A stretch of 55,445 bases of DNA from Mycolicibacterium iranicum. GTDB taxonomy: Bacteria > Actinomycetota > Actinomycetes > Mycobacteriales > Mycobacteriaceae. The stretch is from NCBI RefSeq assembly GCF_001650495.1, contig NZ_LWCS01000003.1, positions 1-55,445 of the forward strand. Reading direction: 5' to 3'. Below are positions 46,510 to 55,211 of the stretch, piece by piece; the first letter of the stretch is position 1, and the number at the start of each line of letters is the position of its first letter. Position numbers and translations under genes: made by a program. The notes beneath the pieces are model-generated. The model was not told where the DNA came from, did not search any database, and saw nothing but the letters and a program-made list of their open reading frames with translations.

Positions 46510-49500
46510 TCAGCCGAACAGACCCTCCACGAGCGGCGTCGGCGACCCGAACCGGTGCGCCGTGACGGCCACCGCCTGCTCACGCAGGAAAGTGAGCAAC
46601 TCGACGCGGCCGGCCTCGACGACGGGTTGCGCGTACAGCGCGATGTCCGCCCGCCCGCGACTGGCCTCCGCGAATTCTCCACGGCTTCCCCCGAGCAACC
46701 GGACGCGATCGGGTGGGTTGTCCCGCAAAGCATTTCGCCATGTGTCGGCATTCTCGGCGCGGCAGGCGACCCCCTGCGATCGCAGAAGCTCGGCGACCGC
46801 GGGATCAAGTGGCACCGGCGTCGACACCGTGATGTCGGAACCGGCGAGCAGCCCCGCGCCGACCACCCGCAACAGAGGTGCCGTCATGCCGTCCTCGGTG
46901 CGCACCGTCACCGGCACCGGCCGGTAGCGCAGCACGTTCTTCTCCGCCTCCAGCCCCGTAACGTCACGGGCGAGGCCGAATTCCTGTTCCCAGCACCGGG
47001 CGTCCGATTTCAGCGATCGTTCCAGAAACTCCATGTCCGCTCTGGCGAGGCCCAATTCCGTTGCACCGTCCAGAAGAGGCTGGACTGCCGCAGTGATTCG
47101 GCCCGCCTCGGTCGCGCGTGCGGGGGCCCAGTCGCAGAGTCCGATAAGGTAGTTCGGTCCCCCGGCCTTGGCGCCGGCGCCGACCGAGGACTTCTTCCAT
47201 CCGCCGAACGGCTGGCGTCGCACGATCGCGCCGACCGTCGAACGATTCACGTAGGCATTGCCCGCCTCCACCCGGTCGATCCACCGTTCGGTCTCCTCAC
47301 GGTCGAGGGTGTGCAGTCCCGCGGTGAGGCCGTAGTCGACCTGGTTCTGAATCGCGATCGCCTCGTCGAGGTCGGTGGCGTCGATGAGTCCGAGGACGGG
47401 CCCGAAGTACTCGGTGAGGTGGAATTCGGATCCGCGGCGGACACCGGTCTTCACGCCGGGTGACCACAGCCGACCGGTGTCGTCCAGCCTTCTCGGTTCG
47501 ACGAGCCACTGCTCCCCCGGCGCCAGGGTCGTCAGTGCGCGTAACAGCTTGTCGTGGGCCGGTTCGATGATCGGGCCCATCTGCGCCGTCGGGTCCGACG
47601 GGTAGCCGACTGTGAGCGACGTGACCGCGTCGACGAGCTGATCGCGGAATCGTTTCGACCGCGCGACAGAGCCGACCAAGATGCCCAGCGATGCGGCCGA
47701 GCACTTCTGGCCCGCGTGCCCGAACGCCGAGTACACGAGGTCTTTCACGGCGAGATCGAGGTCAGCGTGGGGCGTGATCACGATCGCGTTCTTGCCGCTG
47801 GTCTCGGCGAGTAGGGGCAGATCGGACCGGAAGCTGCGGAACAGTGCGGCAGTGTCGAACGCACCGGTGAGAATCAGCCTGCCGACTCGCGGGTCCGAGA
47901 CCAAGCGGGTGCCGAGTTCGCCTTCGTCGACGTGCACCAATTGCAATGCATCGCGCGGGATTCCGGCATCCCACAGCGCCTGCACCATCACGGATCCGCA
48001 CCGGCGGGCCTGCGTCGCGGGCTTGATGATCACCGCGCTGCCTGCGGCCAGCGCGGCCAAGGTCGAGCCGGCGGGAATTGCGACCGGGAAGTTCCACGGC
48101 GGGGTGACGACGGTCAGGCCCACCGGCACCGCCGTCGCTCCGTCGATCTCGTCGAGTTTTTCAGCAAGGCCCGCATAGTAATTGGCGAAGTCGATCGCTT
48201 CGGAGACCTCGGGGTCGCCCTGGTCCAGGGTCTTGCCGGTCTCGGCGGCCATCACCTCGAGCAGCGCGGGACGGGCCGCCTGAAGGGTGGCCGCCGCGCG
48301 GCGCAGGACGGCGCCGCGTTCGGCCCCTGAGCGGGCCGACCAACTCGCCGTAGCGGCCGTCGCGATGACGGTTTCGAGGGCCTCGGCAGATGTCATGGTG
48401 TGCTCGTCGACCAACGCCATACCGGCTGTCGACCCGGCGATGCGGTCGGTGATCGCTCGTCCCCACGCCCTGTTGCCGGGCAACGCGGGGTCGGTGTCGG
48501 CGACATTCGAAAAGGGCTGTTGCACGGCATCTTCTGGGTTGTCCATCCGCCGGTCCTGGCAACGATTGGGCTGCGGGACTTCGCCGGTGCCGGCAGCGTC
48601 GAGTGCCCGCAGCGAGGCGATGAACCGATCCCGCTCCCGGCGATACAGCTGGCTGTCGCTGTGCAATTCGAAGACGGCGGACATGAAGTTCTCTTGGCTC
48701 GCGCCTTCTTCGAGTCTGCGCACCAGATAGGCGATGGCGACGTCGAAGTCCTTCGGGTGCACGACGGGCACGTACAGCAGAAGTCCGCCCACAGTCTGGC
48801 GGACGGCTTCGGCTTGCGCCTCGGCCATTCCCAGGAGCATCTCGAAATCGACCCGGTCGCGTACGCCACGGTGTCCCGCGAGCGTCCACGCGTAGGCGAT
48901 GTCGAAGAGGTTGTGACCGGCGACGCCGATGCGGATGTTCTCGGTACGGTCGGGCTGCAGTGCGTAGTTCAGCACCCTCTTGTAGTTGGTGTCGGTGTCC
49001 TGTTTGGTCGACCACGTCGCCAGCGGCCAATCGTGCAGTGAGGCCTCCACGTGCTCCATCGGCAGGTTGGCACCCTTGACCAGACGGACTTTGATGCCCG
49101 CACCGCCGCGCTGTCTGCGCGCGCGGGCCCAATCCTGAAGGCGGATCATCGCACTGAGCGCATCGGGCAGGTAGGCCTGCAGCACGATGCCGGCTTCCAG
49201 ATCCAGTAGTTCGGGCCGGTCGAGAAGCCGGGTGAACACCGCCATGGTCATCTCCAGATCGCGATACTCCTCCATGTCGAGGTTGATGAACTTCTTCGTC
49301 GACGACGTCGCCGCAAGGGTGAACAGCGGCAGCAGGCTCTGCTCGACGTGGTCGACGGCTTCGTCGAACGCCCACGCGGAGTGGGGTGGCACGGTTGCCG
49401 AGACCTTGATCGACACGTAGTCGACGTCGGGGCGCGCCAACAACTGCTCGGTGCCCTTCAGACGGCGGGCAGCTTCGCGCCGACCCAGCACGGCTTCGCC

Positions 49501-49938
49501 GAGCAGATTGATGTTCAGCGCGACGCCGCGTTCGCGGATGCGTGCGATGGATCTGCCGAGGCGCGCATCAATCGCGTCCACCAACAGGTGCCCGACCATC
49601 TCGCGCAGAGCCCGCGCGGCGATCGGGATGACGACCCCGGGCGCGACGAGCGACAGCACGGCGCCAAGCCTGATCATCAGGCGTAGGTGCCACGGCAAGA
49701 AGCCGGGAGTGTTGCGGGCGAGATCGCGCAGATTGGCCGCCGCCACCGCGTTGTCGTCCGGACGGATCACCCTGTCGACGAACCCGACGGTGAAGCCGAG
49801 TCCCGCGGGGTCGCGCAGTACGTCAGCGAGTCGGCGGGCAGCCGGGGCCACACGCTGGCCGGCCGCGTCGTCAAGCCACTGCCTGACCAGGGTTTCGACC
49901 TCTGTCAGAACCTGATCATCGGTACCCATAACCGTCAT
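46510..49938 (-). CDS. putA: Bifunctional proline dehydrogenase / P5C dehydrogenase (PutA)
   Basis: This 1142-aa protein holds both steps of proline breakdown to glutamate. The N-terminal 440 residues form the FAD-binding PRODH barrel (GIKVRLVKGANLPMEHVEA, VDYVSIKVSA). Residues about 480-1000 form the aldehyde dehydrogenase domain: GLTVVTPPWNFPVAIP, catalytic Glu in AETSGKN and catalytic Cys in HAGQKCSAAS. A tail of about 140 residues follows. M. tuberculosis has separate pruB and pruA genes here, so this is a fused form. There is no N-terminal ribbon-helix-helix, so it does not repress itself. The ATG has no clear SD. Confidence 0.95.
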   Translation of the reverse strand: MTVMGTDDQVLTEVETLVRQWLDDAAGQRVAPAARRLADVLRDPAGLGFTVGFVDRVIRPDDNAVAAANLRDLARNTPGFLPWHLRLMIRLGAVLSLVAPGVVIPIAARALREMVGHLLVDAIDARLGRSIARIRERGVALNINLLGEAVLGRREAARRLKGTEQLLARPDVDYVSIKVSATVPPHSAWAFDEAVDHVEQSLLPLFTLAATSSTKKFINLDMEEYRDLEMTMAVFTRLLDRPELLDLEAGIVLQAYLPDALSAMIRLQDWARARRQRGGAGIKVRLVKGANLPMEHVEASLHDWPLATWSTKQDTDTNYKRVLNYALQPDRTENIRIGVAGHNLFDIAYAWTLAGHRGVRDRVDFEMLLGMAEAQAEAVRQTVGGLLLYVPVVHPKDFDVAIAYLVRRLEEGASQENFMSAVFELHSDSQLYRRERDRFIASLRALDAAGTGEVPQPNRCQDRRMDNPEDAVQQPFSNVADTDPALPGNRAWGRAITDRIAGSTAGMALVDEHTMTSAEALETVIATAATASWSARSGAERGAVLRRAAATLQAARPALLEVMAAETGKTLDQGDPEVSEAIDFANYYAGLAEKLDEIDGATAVPVGLTVVTPPWNFPVAIPAGSTLAALAAGSAVIIKPATQARRCGSVMVQALWDAGIPRDALQLVHVDEGELGTRLVSDPRVGRLILTGAFDTAALFRSFRSDLPLLAETSGKNAIVITPHADLDLAVKDLVYSAFGHAGQKCSAASLGILVGSVARSKRFRDQLVDAVTSLTVGYPSDPTAQMGPIIEPAHDKLLRALTTLAPGEQWLVEPRRLDDTGRLWSPGVKTGVRRGSEFHLTEYFGPVLGLIDATDLDEAIAIQNQVDYGLTAGLHTLDREETERWIDRVEAGNAYVNRSTVGAIVRRQPFGGWKKSSVGAGAKAGGPNYLIGLCDWAPARATEAGRITAAVQPLLDGATELGLARADMEFLERSLKSDARCWEQEFGLARDVTGLEAEKNVLRYRPVPVTVRTEDGMTAPLLRVVGAGLLAGSDITVSTPVPLDPAVAELLRSQGVACRAENADTWRNALRDNPPDRVRLLGGSRGEFAEASRGRADIALYAQPVVEAGRVELLTFLREQAVAVTAHRFGSPTPLVEGLFG

Positions 49939-50010
49939 TTACTCATGATCAGCCCGCGGGAACCTTAGAATAAAGCGATGAATTGTGACGATAACCAGTA
50001 AGCGCACCTG

Positions 50011-50934
50011 ATGAATCGACGACCCGACCTCCTCGACACCCGCCGCCTCCGACTGCTGCACGAACTGAGCTTGCGGGGCACCTTGGCCGAGGTCGCCGAG
50101 GCGCTGCACCAGAGCCCGTCGTCGGTGTCGCAAGGGTTGACTCAGCTCGAACACGAGGTCGGGGTCCCGCTGCTGGAGAAGGCCGGCCGACGCGTCCGGC
50201 TGACCCCGGCGGCCGAGGTGCTCGTCGAGCACACCGCAGCGATCCTGGAGCGGCTCGAATTGGCCGCCTCAGAAGTCGCCGCACAGCGCTCCGAGGCGGC
50301 GGGGACCGTCCGCCTCGCCGTATTCCAGTCCGCCGCCTCGGCCTTCATGCCCCAGATGCTGACCGAGCTGGCGGCGCGTCACCCACGTCTGCGCGTCACG
50401 ATGTCCCAGCGGGAGCCCGAGCAGGCGCTCTACGAGACCTGGATGCGTGAGTTCGACCTCGTGATCGCCGAAGAGTATCCGGGCCACGCCGCACGCGTGT
50501 TCCCCGACCTGGACCGCGAACCCCTCACCACGGACCTGCTGCGCCTTGCGGTTCCGCCGAGCGGCGAGCCGTGGGATGACATCACCTCGGTCGAGCAGAC
50601 CGCCGGCCTGCCGTGGACCATGGAACCGGTCGGCACCGCTTCGCGTCACTGGGCCGAACAACTCTGTCGCCGAGCCGGATTCGAGCCCGACGTGCGATTC
50701 GTCACCGACGACCTGGAGGCCCAGATCGCACTCATCGAAAGTGGGAACGCAGTCGCGATCCTCCCCGACCTCATGCGGGTGCGCCGTCGACCGGCCCTGC
50801 GCGTCATCGACGTCGACTCACGACGCCGCTCGGTGTTCACCGCGACCAGGGCCGCACTCAGCCAGACACCGGCCATCAGGGCATGCCGGCAGGCGCTCGC
50901 CGCCGTCGTACCGAAAGACCTTGCTGTGCCCTGA
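50011..50934 (+). CDS. LysR-family regulator divergent from putA
   Basis: This 307-aa protein has an N-terminal HTH (LRLLHELSLRGTLAEVAEAL, then HQSPSSVSQGLTQLEHE). The binding domain of about 200 residues follows. It is divergent from putA across 72 bp that are AT-rich for this genome, which suits LysR binding. It likely senses proline or a related amino acid and controls putA, though the ligand is not proven. No Shine-Dalgarno is clear before ATG 50011. Confidence 0.87.
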   Translation: MNRRPDLLDTRRLRLLHELSLRGTLAEVAEALHQSPSSVSQGLTQLEHEVGVPLLEKAGRRVRLTPAAEVLVEHTAAILERLELAASEVAAQRSEAAGTVRLAVFQSAASAFMPQMLTELAARHPRLRVTMSQREPEQALYETWMREFDLVIAEEYPGHAARVFPDLDREPLTTDLLRLAVPPSGEPWDDITSVEQTAGLPWTMEPVGTASRHWAEQLCRRAGFEPDVRFVTDDLEAQIALIESGNAVAILPDLMRVRRRPALRVIDVDSRRRSVFTATRAALSQTPAIRACRQALAAVVPKDLAVP

Positions 50935-50957
50935 CAGGGGCGAATCGAGCGTGTTCG

Positions 50958-51007
50958 GCAGCCCTAGCCCAATCGCTGCACCGCAGCCCTAGCCCAATCG
51001 CTGCACC
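50958..51007. repeat. 25-bp tandem direct duplication over the dapC stop codon
   Basis: A perfect 25-bp unit (core CCCTAGCCCAATCGCTGC) occurs twice, at 50958-50982 and 50983-51007. The second copy contains the last codons and stop of dapC. The first lies between dapC and the LysR gene. Being identical, it looks recent. Confidence 0.9.
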
Positions 51008-52092
51008 GCAGAGGCGACCCGCTCGTCCGTCGCCGTCAGCGCCACCCGCACATGCGACGCGCCGCGCGGCCCGTAGAACTCACCCGGCGCGACCAGGATG
51101 CCCCGCTGCGCGAGCCAGGCAACGGTGTCGCGGCACGGCTCCCCTCGCGTCGCCCACAAGTACAGCCCGGCCTCGGAGTCATCGACGGTGAACCCGGCCG
51201 CGAGCAGCGCCGGAAGCAACAGATCTCGGCGACGCTCATACCGCGTGCGCTGTTCGGCCTCGTGATCGTCGTCGCCGAGCGCGGCCACCATCGCGGCCTG
51301 GATCGGTGTCGGCATCATCATCCCGGCGTGCTTGCGGATCGCCAGCAATTCGGCCACGACATCGGGGTCGCCTGCGATGAATCCCGCGCGGTAACCGGCC
51401 AGAGACGAGGTCTTCGACAACGAATGGAGCGCCAGCAGACCGGTGTGGTCGCCATCGCAGACATCGGGATGCAAGATCGAGAGCGGCTCCGTGTCCCAGC
51501 CCAGACCGAGATAGCACTCGTCGGAGGCGACCAGAACGCCCCGCTCCCGGGCCCAGCCGACGACCTTGCGCAGATGCTCGATGCCGAGCACCTTGCCGGT
51601 CGGGTTGCTGGGCGAGTTGAGGTACACCAATGCTGGAACCGAAGGCCCCAGCTGGGTCAGGGAGTCGGCGCGCACCACCGCGCTTCCGGCGAGCAGCGCA
51701 CCGACCTCGTAGGTCGGATAGGCCAGCTCGGGAACGACGACGGTGTCACCAGCGTCGAGGCCGAGCAGTGTGGGCAGCCACGCAATGAGCTCTTTGGTGC
51801 CGATCGCAGGCAACACGGCGGCCGGATCGACACCGGTGATTCCATAGCGCCTGTGAAGGGCCGACGCGGCCGCTTCCCGCAGCGCGGGGGTGCCGTGTGT
51901 CGTCGGGTAGCCAGGTGCCGAACTGGCCGCGGCAAGGGCGTCGCGAATGACCGGGGCCACGTCGTCCACGGGCGTGCCGACCGACAGGTCGACGATGCCG
52001 TCTTCATGGCCGCGTGCGGCCGCCGTCACCTCGGCGAGGGTGTCCCAGGGGAACACCGGCAGTGACGCCGACCTGCGCGGGCGTCGGGTCAA
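50989..52092 (-). CDS. dapC: N-succinyldiaminopimelate aminotransferase
   Basis: This 367-aa class I PLP aminotransferase has the Schiff-base Lys in LHSLSKTSSLAGYRAGF. The cofactor and substrate regions are YLNSPSNPTGKVLG and SDECYLGL. Its gene is next to fdxC as in Rv1177-Rv1178, which supports DapC. It makes N-succinyl-LL-DAP from the keto form, between DapD and DapE, which are also in this window. The 11-bp gap to fdxC suggests one transcript. Confidence 0.93.
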   Translation of the reverse strand: MTRRPRRSASLPVFPWDTLAEVTAAARGHEDGIVDLSVGTPVDDVAPVIRDALAAASSAPGYPTTHGTPALREAAASALHRRYGITGVDPAAVLPAIGTKELIAWLPTLLGLDAGDTVVVPELAYPTYEVGALLAGSAVVRADSLTQLGPSVPALVYLNSPSNPTGKVLGIEHLRKVVGWARERGVLVASDECYLGLGWDTEPLSILHPDVCDGDHTGLLALHSLSKTSSLAGYRAGFIAGDPDVVAELLAIRKHAGMMMPTPIQAAMVAALGDDDHEAEQRTRYERRRDLLLPALLAAGFTVDDSEAGLYLWATRGEPCRDTVAWLAQRGILVAPGEFYGPRGASHVRVALTATDERVASAVQRLG

Positions 52093-52103
52093 CTCAGACG
52101 TGC

Positions 52104-52427
52104 TCAGTCCTCACCCTGAGGCGGCAGGTCCTTGACTGCCTGCGGGTCGTTGTCGGTCTGGCCGACCTTCGACGCGCCGCCGGGCGAACCCAGTTCCGCG
52201 AAGAAGTCCGCGTTGTTCTGGGTGTATGAGCCCCACTGATCCGGGACGTCGTCCTCGTAGTAGATGGCCTCCACCGGGCACACCGGCTCGCAGGCGCCGC
52301 AGTCGACGCATTCGTCCGGGTGGATGTACAGCATGCGAGCGCCCTCGTAGATGCAGTCGACGGGGCACTCCTCGATGCACGCCTTGTCTTTGACGTCGAC
52401 GCAGGGCTCGGCAATGACGTACGTCAC
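52104..52427 (-). CDS. fdxC: 7Fe ferredoxin FdxC
   Basis: This 107-aa protein has the N-terminal [19 protein letters not shown]. The second cluster motif is [15 protein letters not shown]. The Cys spacing suits one 3Fe-4S and one 4Fe-4S cluster. An acidic tail follows. It serves as an electron carrier in mycobacteria. The gene lies 11 bp upstream of dapC in the same direction. Strong AGGAG-like sequence precedes the ATG (GAGGAGTAG). Confidence 0.96.
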   Translation of the reverse strand: MTYVIAEPCVDVKDKACIEECPVDCIYEGARMLYIHPDECVDCGACEPVCPVEAIYYEDDVPDQWGSYTQNNADFFAELGSPGGASKVGQTDNDPQAVKDLPPQGED

Positions 52428-52749
52428 GAACTACTCCTCAAGTTCTCTCGAACTACCTGTCCAGTGGGCTGCAGATAGGCAGGACTCAGCTGATCGCGCA
52501 ACCAATCCCAGCAAGTATCCATGCCGTTAGCTGGACGCGTGTCTCAGTGTGCCCTAACTTCCGCGCGACCCGGTTAAGGGTTGCGCGTGGTTACAGATAC
52601 TAAACGTCGCACTTACCGCTCGCCTAGTACCCACGCCGCCCGGGGGGCACACCGAGCTCGTTCGTCACCCCGCCCCGCGGAGACGCGTGTCTGCACCGCG
52701 GCACGCCGCGTCAGCTGGCATTTCGGGTGCGCTCGCAAACCCGCGGGCG
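52428..52749. other. Noncoding region upstream of fdxC, with hairpin
   Basis: This 322-bp stretch holds no ORF that I can support. It contains the fdxC promoter region. An inverted repeat, CGCGCGACCC (52562-52571) and GGGTTGCGCG (52578-52587), has one mismatch and a 6-nt loop, and lies about 135 bp from the fdxC start. Its role is unclear. Confidence 0.6.
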
Positions 52750-53502
52750 CTACGTGAGCGGCTCATAGCGAAGCCCGCTGACGCGGAAGTGCGGCACGTG
52801 GTCGGCGGGTCCCGGCCGGTCGGGGAAATCGAACACCCCAAGGAAGAGGAACATCGGGTAGTCGGGCGCCTGGTCGGCCGTGCGGGTGATCACTCCGTCG
52901 ATGGAGAACTCGACTGAGCCGGGCCGCCAGTCCACCGAGTACGTATGTGGTTGCTCGACGTCGATGTTGCGCATTTCAGCCGAAAAGTCTTCTCGGAGAG
53001 CGGGATCCCTGAACTGGTGGATGCCTTGCCCGACGGCGGCCCGGCCGTCGGACACCGTGTCCCCGAACACCTCCATGATGCAGATCTCGCCGCACCGGTC
53101 CGACTCGTCCTCCAAACCGACCATCCACGCCGAGAACATCGACCGCGGACTCAGGTGCGCGGTGCAGGTCACCGAGAGGGTGCCGAAGTGCGGGACGAAG
53201 CCCAACACGGTGGGCTGCTCCTGGCGGACGACGAGCCCGTTCCGGAACGGCTGGGGGGAGTCGGTCGATCCGAGGGGGCCGGACCAGTTCGCGCTCTGGA
53301 TCGCCGAGACGCGCAGCGGCCCGTCGTGCAGATCGGGACACCACAAGCCCTGCGACACCGGAATCGAGAGGTCCAGCCCGTCGGGGCCGACGTCGAACGT
53401 CGCTGCCGCGGCCGTGCGGGAACTCCATGCGGGCAGGTAGGAGGTGGTCCAGATGTGGGGGTCGATCTCTGAGAAACGCTCGTCGAAGCTTCCGGACGCC
53501 AT
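52750..53502 (-). CDS. GH16-like jelly-roll protein with altered catalytic motif
   Basis: This 250-aa protein has the concanavalin-like lectin fold of GH16: DPHIWTTSYLPAW at the N-terminus, and HTYSVDWRPGSVEFSIDGV later. The catalytic motif is normally E-x-D-x-x-E, but here it is Glu139-Ile-Cys141-Ile-Met-Glu144 (GEICIMEVFG): the two acids are kept and the middle Asp is Cys. There is no signal peptide, so it may be cytosolic or partly unannotated. It may have lost or changed glycosidase activity. It lies alone between fdxC and YceI. Confidence 0.78.
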   Translation of the reverse strand: MASGSFDERFSEIDPHIWTTSYLPAWSSRTAAAATFDVGPDGLDLSIPVSQGLWCPDLHDGPLRVSAIQSANWSGPLGSTDSPQPFRNGLVVRQEQPTVLGFVPHFGTLSVTCTAHLSPRSMFSAWMVGLEDESDRCGEICIMEVFGDTVSDGRAAVGQGIHQFRDPALREDFSAEMRNIDVEQPHTYSVDWRPGSVEFSIDGVITRTADQAPDYPMFLFLGVFDFPDRPGPADHVPHFRVSGLRYEPLT

Positions 53503-53599
53503 ATCGGGAGACTAGCCGGGAATCAATTCGGACTGCGGTCCGTTTACTCGGTGTGAAGCTGCCGGATCCGCCGGCCACAATCGAGGAAAAGAGAAGTCC

Positions 53600-54145
53600 A
53601 TGACCACCGCCACCACGCAGCTGCCCGCCGGAACCTGGGCGATCGATCCAGTGCATTCCTCCATCTCGTTTTCGGTACGCCACCTCGTCGTCAGCAAGGT
53701 ACGAGGCGGCTTCGACGACTTCAGCGGCGCGATCACCGTCGCCGAGGACGGAAGCCCGTCGGTGAGCGCGCAGATCGCGGTCGGCTCGGTCAACACCCGC
53801 AACGAGCAGCGTGACGCCCACTTGAAGGCCGCGGACTTCTTCGACGTCGAGAACTTCCCGACGGCGACGTTCTCATCGACCGCGGTGCGGCGCGACGGTG
53901 ACAACTATGTCCTCGACGGTGACTTCACGCTGAAGGGCGTGACGCGCCCGATCTCTCTGGCGCTGGAGTTCAACGGCGTCAACCCCGGCATGGGACACGG
54001 CGAGGTCGCCGGCTTCGAGGCGTCTGTGGTGCTGAACCGCAAGGACTTCGGCATCAGCTTCGACGCGCCTTTGGAAACCGGCGGCGCTGTCGTCGGCGAC
54101 AAGGTCACGGTCACCCTCGAGATCGAGGCTCTCAAGCAGGCCTGA
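53600..54145 (+). CDS. YceI-family lipid-binding protein
   Basis: This 181-aa protein has the YceI lipocalin-like fold: WAIDPVHSSISFSVRHLVVS at the N-terminus, then the conserved DGDFTLKGVTRPISL and KDFGISFDAPLETGGAVVG. There is no signal peptide, so it is probably cytosolic. The family binds isoprenoid or amphiphilic molecules. Start ATG 53600 has GAGAAG about 5 nt upstream. It is convergent with the downstream hydrolase gene. Confidence 0.93.
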   Translation: MTTATTQLPAGTWAIDPVHSSISFSVRHLVVSKVRGGFDDFSGAITVAEDGSPSVSAQIAVGSVNTRNEQRDAHLKAADFFDVENFPTATFSSTAVRRDGDNYVLDGDFTLKGVTRPISLALEFNGVNPGMGHGEVAGFEASVVLNRKDFGISFDAPLETGGAVVGDKVTVTLEIEALKQA

Positions 54146-54187
54146 CGACGTGGCGAAGCCGCTGCGGTCGACACCGCAGCGGCTTCA

Positions 54188-55093
54188 TCACGTGATGGCG
54201 TGGGCTATTTCGCCGATGCCGTCGATCGTGAGCATCACCTCGTCGCCGGGGCGGAGCCAGTTCCCGGTTTCCATTCCACTGCCGCCCGGCAACGTTCCGG
54301 TAGCGAAAAGCTCACCGGGATACAGTCTTTCGCTACGCGAGGCGTGGGCAAGCATGTCGCCGATCGTCCACTGCGGGCCGGCACTGGAAACCGTGCTCAC
54401 GGCGCGCCCGTTGATGACCACCGAGCCGGTGAGCCTGTCGATACGCGGCAGGATCTCGTCGGCGGTGATTGCGACCGCAGACATGGACGACGCGAAGTGC
54501 TTGGCCTTCTGCGGCCCGAGCCCGGTGACCATCTCGGCGCGCTGAACATCGCGGGCGCTCAGGTCGTTGACGACCACGAAGGCGCCGATCGCCGCGAGCG
54601 CCTCCTGTGGCGTCGCGTTGAACAACGGTGACTTGAGCACGAATCCGATCTCGAGCTCGTAGTCCAGTGCTTCGGAATAGTCCGGAAACGCAACCGGTGT
54701 GCCGCTGGGCACGAACGTCAGATGGTTCGACATGTAGTAGATCGGCTGCCGGTAGAACAGCGGTTTCGGCTTGAACGGCGGGAACGGCTTCTTCGACATC
54801 TTCTCGAAGACCGCGGCCACCGGAGCTGCGGCAGGCATGAAACGGGACACCAGTCCACGCGCGGCGTCGACGGCATGCTTTTCGTAGAGCATGAAATCGC
54901 GGAACGAGGCGGGCTGGAACGGCAGCACAGAACCCGACAACTCGTGGTGGCGCTGAGCGTTGGCCAGCTCCCAGTCGGGCGCGAACACCGGGCCGCCCAG
55001 TGCCGACGGGTCTGGCGCGGGGGCCCAGGAACCGTCGGCGCTCATGGCTTGCAATTCCAGTCGATCGTCGGCGATCACGCGACGCAGCTTCAT
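54188..55093 (-). CDS. Fumarylacetoacetate hydrolase family protein
   Basis: This 301-aa protein has the FAH metal-binding region: LDYELEIGFVLKSPLF (E-x-E), VVNDLSARDVQ, and a C-terminal PGDEVMLTIDGIGEI. The N-terminal arm (DFMLYEKHAVDAARGL) matches the longer bacterial subgroup. Such proteins cleave or decarboxylate acylpyruvate-type compounds, but the substrate here is unknown. The gene is convergent with YceI. The ATG at 55093 follows normal family length. Confidence 0.9.
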   Translation of the reverse strand: MKLRRVIADDRLELQAMSADGSWAPAPDPSALGGPVFAPDWELANAQRHHELSGSVLPFQPASFRDFMLYEKHAVDAARGLVSRFMPAAAPVAAVFEKMSKKPFPPFKPKPLFYRQPIYYMSNHLTFVPSGTPVAFPDYSEALDYELEIGFVLKSPLFNATPQEALAAIGAFVVVNDLSARDVQRAEMVTGLGPQKAKHFASSMSAVAITADEILPRIDRLTGSVVINGRAVSTVSSAGPQWTIGDMLAHASRSERLYPGELFATGTLPGGSGMETGNWLRPGDEVMLTIDGIGEIAHAIT

Positions 55094-55211
55094 GTGTCCG
55101 TCCTACCAGCCCGCCGACGCAGCACGCACGCTCGATCGCCGCGAACGCGCGAAGAGCCAACGATCGCGGCGCGCCGGCGGGCACACACGCGCGCTCGCGG
55201 AGCAACGAAAC

